Positions 1 to 5,335 of a stretch of 7,130 nt of DNA are shown in pieces. A model generated the notes under the pieces. That model saw only the letters and a program-made list of their open reading frames with translations. It searched no databases and had not been told where the DNA came from. This stretch comes from Treponema sp. GTDB lineage: Bacteria; Spirochaetota; Spirochaetia; Treponematales; Breznakiellaceae. How positions within the stretch are numbered: the first letter of the stretch is position 1; each line of letters opens with the position of its first letter. The stretch lies in assembly GCA_031256115.1 (NCBI GenBank), contig JAIRRF010000266.1:1-7130 (forward strand), given 5' to 3'. Position numbers and translations under genes: made by a program.

Positions 1-1
1 T

Positions 2-553
2 TTTAAATGGGAAAATGAAGCAAAAACCTACCTTGCCGCATTGGAACCTATGCTTGGGGAAAAGCGGCTTGAGGCGGTATTGTTCCAGTTTCCCTACTCT
101 TTCCACTATACCCCTGAAAACAGGACGTATTTAGATAAACTACTGAAATACTTTAAGGACGTTCCGGCGGCGGTGGAATTCAGAAAATCGGACTGGTATA
201 CCGGGAAAGTCATTGAGGGTATGAAAAAGCGGAACATACCGCTGGTCTCTCTTGATATGCCGGAACTAAAGGGGCTTCCCCCGTTAATGGACGTGGTTAC
301 GGCTCCGATGGCTTATATCCGGCTTCATGGACGCAATAAAGAAGCGTGGTGGGGTTCTGATGCCTATGAACAGTACAACTATTTATACTCGGACAAGGAG
401 ATTGAAGCATGGGCGGACCGTATTCAACGGATTGCCGAACAGGCCAAACGAATACTGGTGTACTTTAACAATCACGCTTTTGGAAAGGCTGCCAGAAACG
501 CACAAACACTAACGAAAATATTAAATAGAAATAAAAATGGTTTGTCATCTTAA
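2..553 (+). CDS. DUF72 (YecE-like) family protein, C-terminal part, 5' end outside window
   Basis: The frame is open from the left edge, so the true start lies upstream; 183 residues are visible, and the family usually has about 240-290. Family hallmarks appear in order: FPYSFHYT, then AVEFRKSDWY, LDMPEL, YIRLHGRN followed by W and a YxYxY-like stretch (YNYLY), and near the end VYFNNHAFGKAARNAQTL. These are conserved blocks of the TIM-barrel-like DUF72 family (E. coli YecE). The family's biochemical role is not established, so no reaction is assigned. The methionine at base 41 is internal to the conserved fold and is not the start. The gene ends inside the next one (17-base overlap), which implies co-transcription and probably translational coupling with the ImuB-like gene. 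DUF72 identity is confident; any role in DNA repair is inferred only from position. Confidence 0.9.
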   Translation, partial: FKWENEAKTYLAALEPMLGEKRLEAVLFQFPYSFHYTPENRTYLDKLLKYFKDVPAAVEFRKSDWYTGKVIEGMKKRNIPLVSLDMPELKGLPPLMDVVTAPMAYIRLHGRNKEAWWGSDAYEQYNYLYSDKEIEAWADRIQRIAEQAKRILVYFNNHAFGKAARNAQTLTKILNRNKNGLSS

Positions 554-1811
554 CATTGTCGGTTTTAAGGCGGCGGTGGCGGCAGCCAAAGACAGGAGCC
601 TCCGGGGGCGGCCCTATGTGATTGCGGGTGCAGGCGGCGATATCCGTGCCGATCCTGTTTGCTGCACAAACAGGCCTGTTTCTCTGCGGCGGCCTCCATG
701 CCGCCGTACCCTTGTCCTGGACTGTTCTCCGGAAGCAATAAGGGCAGGGATTACGCCGGGCATGGCTCTTGCCGTTGCTGAAAGGCGAGAAAAAAACTTG
801 ACCATACTCCCCCCGGACATTCCGGCTTATGAGGCAATGAACAAAGAACTTGAAAAGGTGGCGGCTTGTTATGCGCCTGTTTGGGAAAATGACTGTGCAG
901 GAAATTTGTATCTGGACATTACAGGAACTACTTATTGCTTTGGCCCTCCTGCCGATTGCTCCAGCCGTATGCTGCGGGAAATTTTGGAACAAACCAGCAT
1001 AAGGCCGGCGGCGGCTGTTGCAAGTAACAAACTGGTGTCAAAAGTGGCGACACGGACAATACGGCCTACCGGATTGATACAGGTTCAGAACGGAACGGAA
1101 GCGGAATTTTTATCCCATCAGGATATACGGATATTACCGGGCATGGGACCGGGGCTTTTGCGGACGGCGGCTGTAACCGGCATGAGGGAGATTGGGGAAA
1201 TTGCCGCTTTAACAGTGCCGGAAGCCCTTGCCCTGTTCGGCAAGAGGGGGCCGCTTCTTAGGAGCATGGCACAGGGGATAGACGGAAGCCGTGTAAAGGA
1301 AGAAAGCGGAAAACAGCGTATAACGCAACAGGCAGATTTTAACGAGGATGTCATTGATGATACGGCTATCCGTGGGGCAATTGAAACTCTGTGTGAAAAC
1401 GGCGGCTTAAAAATGAGAAATGAGAAATCAGGATTGTGTACACTCCGGCTTGCGGTAATTTACAGCGATGGCATTGAAGTACAGAGCACAGTAAAAACAA
1501 AAAGACTTCTGGTAACTGACAGTGAAATAATGGCAACAGCTTATGGTCTTTACCAAAAGACGGTAAACCGCCGTATCAGAATACGGTCTATCGGTTTATC
1601 TTTTGAAGATTTAGCTCATTTGTGTTATCAACCGGATTTATTTGAACCGGAAAAAGAAATTAAAAACCGTCATTTACAGGAAGCGGTAGATAAAATTCAA
1701 AATCGTTATGGGACAGGAAAAATTACAAGGGGCATTTGCTTACAATCGGCTTCCATGCCGACTTTAGGCTATGGAGTTTTGTCTGCGCCAAAACTCCAGC
1801 TAAATCAATAA
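537..1811 (+). CDS. imuB: ImuB-like, catalytically degenerate Y-family DNA polymerase homologue
   Basis: This is a 424-residue Y-family (DinB/UmuC) fold. Motif I, HVDMDxFFAAVE in DinB, reads HLNIVGFKAAVA here (residues 4-15), so the metal-binding Asp is Asn6. The SIDEAYLD motif reads CAGNLYLD (120-127), so the Asp-Glu pair is Gly122-Asn123. ASNKLVSKVAT (162-172) and ILPGMG (199-204) mark the palm end and thumb helix-hairpin-helix, followed by a little-finger-like region to about 360. QPDLF (365-369) fits a beta-clamp-binding motif. Loss of all three carboxylates together with a DnaE-type neighbour is the ImuB pattern, in which the protein acts as adaptor and not as enzyme. ATG 537 is chosen because motif I begins four residues later; no good Shine-Dalgarno precedes it, so coupling to DUF72 is likely. 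Residues 35-57 (RPPC-rich) and about 292-299 (repeat-encoded) look like inserts. The C-terminal segment resembles Bacillus YqjW/UvrX proteins, so a divergent UvrX-like protein is the alternative. Confidence 0.82.
   Translation: MVCHLNIVGFKAAVAAAKDRSLRGRPYVIAGAGGDIRADPVCCTNRPVSLRRPPCRRTLVLDCSPEAIRAGITPGMALAVAERREKNLTILPPDIPAYEAMNKELEKVAACYAPVWENDCAGNLYLDITGTTYCFGPPADCSSRMLREILEQTSIRPAAAVASNKLVSKVATRTIRPTGLIQVQNGTEAEFLSHQDIRILPGMGPGLLRTAAVTGMREIGEIAALTVPEALALFGKRGPLLRSMAQGIDGSRVKEESGKQRITQQADFNEDVIDDTAIRGAIETLCENGGLKMRNEKSGLCTLRLAVIYSDGIEVQSTVKTKRLLVTDSEIMATAYGLYQKTVNRRIRIRSIGLSFEDLAHLCYQPDLFEPEKEIKNRHLQEAVDKIQNRYGTGKITRGICLQSASMPTLGYGVLSAPKLQLNQ
658..670. promoter_or_regulatory. Intragenic dyad with a TTTG-N5-CAAA core; possible repressor site
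   Basis: The core TTTGCTGCACAAA sits inside a perfect inverted repeat with 8-bp arms, CCTGTTTG (654-661) and CAAACAGG (667-674), spaced by CTGCA. The right arm is reused in a second perfect palindrome, AAACAGGCCTGTTT (668-681). The core equals the TTTG-N5-CAAA pattern I recall reported for a Leptospira LexA. It lies about 120 bases inside imuB, in a stretch that looks inserted relative to DinB proteins. A regulatory role is speculative; the dyad itself is seen directly. Confidence 0.3.
687..706. repeat. Hairpin in imuB containing repeat copy 1 of CGGCNTCCATGCCG
   Basis: CGGCGGC (687-693) and GCCGCCG (700-706) form a 7-bp stem around CTCCAT. Inside it, 690-703 is the first of three copies of a 14-bp motif found again at 1747-1760 and 4544-4557. 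It encodes part of the RRPPCRR stretch of the insert-like segment of the ImuB-like protein. Confidence 0.5.
1411..1438 (+). repeat. Heptamer repeat block 1 (inside imuB)
   Basis: The stretch reads as units AAATGAG, AAATGAG, AAATCAG and a decayed GATTGTG. It follows the consensus RAATSAG shared with four blocks in the next gene. It is in frame and encodes MRNEKSG (residues 293-299), in a likely surface loop before a beta strand of the little-finger-like domain (TLRLAVIYSDG). Confidence 0.65.
1629..1643 (+). other. Beta sliding-clamp binding motif QPDLF in the ImuB-like protein
   Basis: Codons for Gln365-Pro-Asp-Leu-Phe369 lie just after the little-finger-like region, where Y-family polymerases and ImuB proteins carry their clamp-binding peptide (consensus QLxLF). 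The acidic flank (EPEKE) fits linker sequence. With no catalytic carboxylates, this would be the protein's main link to the replication fork. Confidence 0.6.
1747..1760. repeat. Small hairpin repeat copy 2, CGGCTTCCATGCCG
   Basis: This is the second copy of the 14-bp motif CGGCNTCCATGCCG, here encoding the ASMP of the ImuB tail. It lies 12 bases before the larger hairpin at 1773-1797, in a C-terminal tail that has no recognisable fold. Confidence 0.5.
1773..1797 (+). other. Strong hairpin at the imuB-imuC junction
   Basis: GGAGTTTTG (1773-1781) pairs perfectly with CAAAACTCC (1789-1797) around a 7-base loop TCTGCGC. It covers the last codons of imuB and ends 12 bases before the ribosome binding site of the next gene. 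There is no T-tract after it, so it is unlikely to be an intrinsic terminator. An effect on mRNA stability or on translation of the downstream cistron is possible. Confidence 0.6.
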
Positions 1812-1814
1812 GGA
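1810..1814 (+). promoter_or_regulatory. Ribosome binding site AAGGA of the DnaE-type gene
   Basis: AAGGA overlaps the TAA stop of imuB and lies 7 bases before ATG 1822. This spacing favours ATG 1822 over the in-frame TTG at 1816, which would be only one base from the site. Confidence 0.75.
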
Positions 1815-1821
1815 TTTGTTT

Positions 1822-4800
1822 ATGAATATCAGATTGGGGTTGATTTCTTGTTATTCCCTGCTCTACGGTGTACACAAGCCGGAAGTATTGCTTGACAGGG
1901 CGGCTTCATTCGGCATAAAAACAGTTTCGATTTGCGATTTGAATAATCTGTACGGGGTGCATGGCTTTTTGGAAGCGGCGAAAGAACGGAATATACGGCC
2001 CATCATTGGGGCAGCTTTAAAAAATGAGAAATCAGGAATCAGGAATGTGGTATATTGCTTTGTCGAGAACAGGACTGGGTTTGCAAGATTATGTGAATTG
2101 CTTACCCTGCGGAACAAGGACAAAGATAATTTTGATTACTTGCCGCAATTGAGGGAAAACTCTTTGGGGCTGGTGCTGGCTTCTTCTGATGAAGCGGTTC
2201 TGGAATATCTGCATGGTCGGGTAAAGTATCTGTATGCAGCCATTACTCCTTCTGACCTTAGGGTCATAGGCCTGGCCGGCGGCCTTTGCCGGAGGCTTTC
2301 TGTTTCTCTGGCATTTATAGATAATTCTCTGCTTCTTGAACCTGGGGATTTTGCGGTTCATCGTGTGTTACGCGCAATAGGGCTGTTGAAAACCATAGGT
2401 AATTTAGGGCAGGGAGATACCGCCGATAAAGAAAGCATTTTACGTTCTTCAAAAGAAAATCTCCGCAAGCTGGCGGCATGGCCGGAGGCAGTCAGGGGAA
2501 CCAAAGAAATAGCGGCTATTTGTACTTTCAACGAATTATTTGACGGCTGGATTTTCCCCGGATACAAGACTGACGGCCTTTCTGCGGGTGATGAACTGCG
2601 GCGGCGGGTGTATCAGGGAAATGCTGCCCGATACGGCGAATTGGGAGACGGCGAAGTCGGACGGATAGATTTTGAATTGGGCATTATTGAAGAAAAGGGG
2701 TTTTCCTCATATTTCCTGACCATTGACGATATTGTACGTATGGCTGAGCTTTCCTGTGGAAAACAGCGCACTTGTGGCCGTGGTTCCGGGGCGGCTTCCA
2801 TTGTGTCATACGGCCTGGGTATTACCAATGTTGATCCGCTGCGGCACAATCTTTATTTTGAACGTTTTCTTAATCCGGCCCGGCCTGACCCGCCTGATTT
2901 AGACATTGATTTTGCATGGGACGAAAGAGATGAACTGATAAAGAAAGTTATTGAAAAGTTTGGGCCTGACCATTGTGCAAGGGTAGCCAATCATAATATG
3001 TTCCGTTACAGATCGGCATTAATGGAAACTGCGAAGACTTACGGCTTTGGGGACGCTGAAATAACGCAAACGGAAAGACAATTAGAAATGAGAAATGAGG
3101 AATCAGGAATTAAAGAAGATCCCCGGTATCCTGCGGATCCCCGGTATCCTGCGGATCCCTTATGGAAGGAGATATTCTGTATAGCCGCAAAGATAGAAGG
3201 ATTACCCAGGGGACTTGGTATGCACTGCGGGGGTGTGGTAATTACCCCTGACCCGGTTTGGCGGTATGCTCCTATAGAAAAATCGGCAGAGGGTTATCCG
3301 CTTTTAGCATGGGAAAAAGAAGGAACGGAAGCGGCGGGGTTTGTTAAAATTGATTTATTGGGCAATAGAAGTTTGGCGGTTATCCGGGACACTGTGAAAC
3401 AATTGGGAATTGGGAATGAGGAATCAGGAACAGGGGAAGAAGATATATTATTAAAGTTAAACAGGGCGGTTGATGATGAGGGGACGATTGCGGCTTTGGC
3501 GCGGGGGGACAGCATTGGAGTTTTTTATATCGAAAGTCCGGCTATGCGGCAATTACAAAAAAAGACTAATAGAGGAGATTTTGAACACATTGTCATTCAT
3601 TCTTCAATAATACGTCCTGCGGCAAATAAATTTATAAATGAATATGTCCGGCGGCTTAAAGGCGGTAAATGGGAGCCGCTTCACCCGTTGCTTGAAAAAA
3701 TACTGGATGAAACATACGGCATCTTATGTTATCAGGAGGACGTATCAAAAACTGCTGTGGCTTTGGCCGGATTTAATGAGGCCGATGCCGACAAGCTGCG
3801 TAAAGTGATTGCGAAAAAAATGGGCGGTACAAAACTGCCTGTATACCAAAACCGGTTTTTTGAGGGCTGCCGAAATAATAATGTTAGTAACGAAACTATA
3901 CAAAAGATTTGGGAAATGATGCTTTCTTTTGACGGCTATAGTTTTTGTAAGCCGCACTCGGCTTCTTATGCGATGGTTTCTTTTCAATCCGCATATTTAA
4001 GGGTTCACCATCCGGCTGAATTCATGGCGGCGGTTCTTTCCAATCAGGGCGGGTATTACAGGCCCCATGCCTATATTGCGGAAATACGCCGTATGCTTTT
4101 AATGACAGAAGGGCCGGATATAAATATCTCACGTTGGAAGTATTTCGGAAAAAGCAATACGGAAAGGAACCCCGGCTCTATCGAGCCTCACAGGGTTCCA
4201 GGCGGAGTATATAAGGGGACTGTATACATAGGGTTGATGGCGATAAAGGGGCTTTCCGTATCCGGGGCAAAGGCTGTTATAGAGGAGCGGGAACGGAGAG
4301 GGGATTTTACTTCTCTGGATGATTTTTCAAAGAGGGTAAAACTTAATCGTGATGATATTATCGCTTTATGCCCTGCCGGAGTATTTGACAGCATAGCTGG
4401 CGGCCTTTCACGTCCTCTCCAGGCAAGGCGCTTGTTATCAAACAGAAACGAGGAATCGGGAATCAGGAATGGGGAGTTATTTGCAGCGGAGCCTTCGCCT
4501 TTGTTTAACGGTAAATTTATGCATGTAACTTCTAGAAAGGAAGCGGCATCCATGCCGATCCCAGATGCTGCACATTTGGAAAAATTTGTCCATAACGATA
4601 ACAACTTATGGGAAGAATACAGGGCATTGGGCTTCCTTCGGAAAACCCATCCTCTTTATTTGTGGAAAGATGACATTATGGCGGTAAAATACCGGATAAA
4701 AGCTTTGCATATTGATAAATATGCCGGACAGTCCGTAAAAATGGTGGGTTGGCCTGTAACGCAAAAAGACGTTTGGACCAAGGACGGACTGACCATGAGT

Positions 4801-5022
4801 TTTTTGAGTTTGGAAGATGAAACGGCTTTATATGAAACGGTTATTTTTCCGAAAGTGTATGACCGCTATAACAAATTTCTTTTTGACCAGCGGCCTTTAT
4901 TGGTGTATGGGAAAATCACCAATGATAACGGGGCCTTGTCTGTGGAGCTTAGCCGGATTGAGGCATTAGGGAAACAGAGCGTCGGGGAAACTTATGCTTT
5001 GCGGTTTGCGGCGGGAATGTAG
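1822..5022 (+). CDS. dnaE2: ImuC/DnaE2-like error-prone DNA polymerase III alpha subunit
   Basis: The 1066-residue protein has the DnaE order. The PHP domain is at the N-terminus (YSLL, then IRPIIG). The polymerase core follows with PPDLDIDF (357-364) and KIDLLG (509-514), matching the E. coli catalytic aspartates 401, 403 and 555. Next come IIRP (596-599), YQEDV (637-641), KPHSASYAM (about 710-718), a helix-hairpin-helix near IKGLS to LDDF (about 805-835) and an OB fold (about 965-1045). It stops just after the OB fold, without the tau-binding tail of replicative DnaE; length and GGYYRPHAYIAEIRR fit DnaE2/ImuC. The PHP metal site is degraded: HxH of the LHxHSxYSLL block is Gly-x-Ile, and the His of TDH is Leu (CDLNN), so PHP exonuclease activity is unlikely. 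ATG 1822 is set by AAGGA 7 bases upstream. Four heptamer-repeat blocks, an 18-bp tandem duplication and two hairpin repeats are kept in frame. Expected role: translesion synthesis recruited by the ImuB-like partner. Confidence 0.88.
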   Translation: MNIRLGLISCYSLLYGVHKPEVLLDRAASFGIKTVSICDLNNLYGVHGFLEAAKERNIRPIIGAALKNEKSGIRNVVYCFVENRTGFARLCELLTLRNKDKDNFDYLPQLRENSLGLVLASSDEAVLEYLHGRVKYLYAAITPSDLRVIGLAGGLCRRLSVSLAFIDNSLLLEPGDFAVHRVLRAIGLLKTIGNLGQGDTADKESILRSSKENLRKLAAWPEAVRGTKEIAAICTFNELFDGWIFPGYKTDGLSAGDELRRRVYQGNAARYGELGDGEVGRIDFELGIIEEKGFSSYFLTIDDIVRMAELSCGKQRTCGRGSGAASIVSYGLGITNVDPLRHNLYFERFLNPARPDPPDLDIDFAWDERDELIKKVIEKFGPDHCARVANHNMFRYRSALMETAKTYGFGDAEITQTERQLEMRNEESGIKEDPRYPADPRYPADPLWKEIFCIAAKIEGLPRGLGMHCGGVVITPDPVWRYAPIEKSAEGYPLLAWEKEGTEAAGFVKIDLLGNRSLAVIRDTVKQLGIGNEESGTGEEDILLKLNRAVDDEGTIAALARGDSIGVFYIESPAMRQLQKKTNRGDFEHIVIHSSIIRPAANKFINEYVRRLKGGKWEPLHPLLEKILDETYGILCYQEDVSKTAVALAGFNEADADKLRKVIAKKMGGTKLPVYQNRFFEGCRNNNVSNETIQKIWEMMLSFDGYSFCKPHSASYAMVSFQSAYLRVHHPAEFMAAVLSNQGGYYRPHAYIAEIRRMLLMTEGPDINISRWKYFGKSNTERNPGSIEPHRVPGGVYKGTVYIGLMAIKGLSVSGAKAVIEERERRGDFTSLDDFSKRVKLNRDDIIALCPAGVFDSIAGGLSRPLQARRLLSNRNEESGIRNGELFAAEPSPLFNGKFMHVTSRKEAASMPIPDAAHLEKFVHNDNNLWEEYRALGFLRKTHPLYLWKDDIMAVKYRIKALHIDKYAGQSVKMVGWPVTQKDVWTKDGLTMSFLSLEDETALYETVIFPKVYDRYNKFLFDQRPLLVYGKITNDNGALSVELSRIEALGKQSVGETYALRFAAGM
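2020..2047 (+). repeat. Heptamer repeat block 2 (PHP region of dnaE2)
   Basis: Units run AAAATGAG, AAATCAG, GAATCAG, GAATG, encoding KNEKSGIRN (residues 67-75). The block lies right after the conserved IRPIIG strand and before VVYCF, where other DnaE proteins have a short turn and a strand, so it is probably an added loop. Confidence 0.65.
3085..3112 (+). repeat. Heptamer repeat block 3 (dnaE2 palm insertion)
   Basis: Units GAAATGAG, AAATGAG, GAATCAG, GAATT encode EMRNEESGI (residues 422-430). The block directly precedes an 18-bp tandem duplication, giving a composite low-complexity insert of roughly 25 residues between two conserved palm segments. Confidence 0.65.
3118..3159 (+). repeat. 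18-bp tandem duplication encoding DPRYPA
   Basis: The unit GATCCCCGGTATCCTGCG occurs twice with no mismatch (3118-3135, 3136-3153), followed by a third partial GATCCC. It encodes DPRYPA-DPRYPA-DP (residues 433-446). Perfect identity of the two units suggests a recent duplication by slippage. Confidence 0.9.
3401..3436 (+). repeat. Heptamer repeat block 4 (dnaE2)
   Basis: Units AATTGG, GAATTGG, GAATGAG, GAATCAG, GAACAGG, flanked by GGGAA-type sequence, encode LGIGNEESGTG (residues 528-538). The block lies about 17 residues after catalytic Asp511 of KIDLLG, in a segment joining palm to fingers. Confidence 0.6.
4166..4199. repeat. Nested hairpin inside dnaE2
   Basis: GGAACCC (4166-4172) pairs with GGGTTCC (4193-4199), and inside it GGCTC (4174-4178) pairs with GAGCC (4183-4187) around TATC. 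It encodes residues about 782-793 (RNPGSIEPHRVP). This falls between the NIS-W segment and IGLMAIKGLS, which are close together in most DnaE proteins, so the hairpin appears to be part of an added segment. Confidence 0.55.
4446..4474 (+). repeat. Heptamer repeat block 5 (dnaE2)
   Basis: Units AACGAG, GAATCGG, GAATCAG, GAATGGG encode NEESGIRNG (residues 876-884). The block is in a variable linker before the OB-fold region; 70 bases later comes copy 3 of the 14-bp hairpin repeat. Confidence 0.65.
4544..4557. repeat. Small hairpin repeat copy 3, CGGCATCCATGCCG
   Basis: This copy is a perfect hairpin, CGGCAT-CC-ATGCCG, encoding ASMP in the same frame as copy 2 at 1747. It lies in the linker that also carries heptamer block 5. 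Confidence 0.5.
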
Positions 5023-5133
5023 GATTGCCCATATTTTTAAAGTATCCCGCACTAAGGTAAATAACTGCATTAAATCCGGCAAAGCGGCATCCGGGTGTTC
5101 TTGGGTAAATTGGAGGCGCACCTGGAAAAGTCG

Positions 5134-5205
5134 ATGGTGTTTTGTAGGCATATTCTGAGTGCATTTTCCCGGAAGGGGGCATATTGCCTTGCCGGGGGCG
5201 CATGA
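5134..5205 (+). CDS. Possible 23-residue peptide ending GAYCLAGGA (palindrome, left copy)
   Basis: Reading from ATG 5134 gives a 23-residue peptide with C-terminus RKGAYCLAGGA. The same frame is open upstream from 5074 (IRQSGIRVFLGKLEAHLEKS) but has no clear start after the TAA at 5071. The right copy, in the equivalent frame, reads IQQKDIRVLLIIKEAHIEK, so residues IRV and EAH-EK are shared. GGAGG at 5112-5116 is 17 bases from the ATG, too far for a good site. This may be a real small gene, part of a longer ancestral one, or an accident of a repeat. No function can be assigned. Confidence 0.25.
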   Translation: MVFCRHILSAFSRKGAYCLAGGA

Positions 5206-5257
5206 CATGTTAAAGAAAAGCGACACCAAGGTGTCCGTAGTAAACTGCCATGATCAT

Positions 5258-5335
5258 CTAGCCACCGGAAAGGCAATATGCCCCCGTCAGGTTTATTTGG
5301 GTCGAAATATGATTCATGGGCAATCTTTGAGTCAT
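5258..5335 (-). pseudogene. Diverged inverted copy of the small frame, ending GAYCLSGG
   Basis: On the minus strand an ATG at 5335 opens a 25-residue frame that ends TGAYCLSGG before a TAG. AAGGAGG (5355-5349 on that strand) lies 13 bases before the ATG. The upstream homologous segment (IQQKDIRVLLIIKEAHIEK) is in another frame and hits TGA, consistent with the 5-base register shift between the two copies. It is called a remnant because the frame joining the two conserved parts is broken. Confidence 0.25.

Noticed and set aside
41..43. ATG at 41 as the start of the DUF72 gene
   Set aside because: The frame is open to the left edge with family-like sequence before it, and the protein would lack the N-terminal half of the fold.
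465..992. Antisense open frame of 175 residues
   Set aside because: It lies opposite the DUF72 end and the imuB palm, shows no domain, and is explained as a shadow of the well-supported + strand genes.
1816..1818. TTG 1816 as the dnaE2 start
   Set aside because: It is one base from AAGGA, whereas ATG 1822 has a normal 7-base spacing.
5222..5235. GACACC-AA-GGTGTC hairpin followed on the minus strand by GCTTTTCTTT, as an intrinsic terminator
   Set aside because: The stem is only 6 bp with almost no loop, the T-rich run is interrupted, and there is no confident minus-strand gene for it to end.
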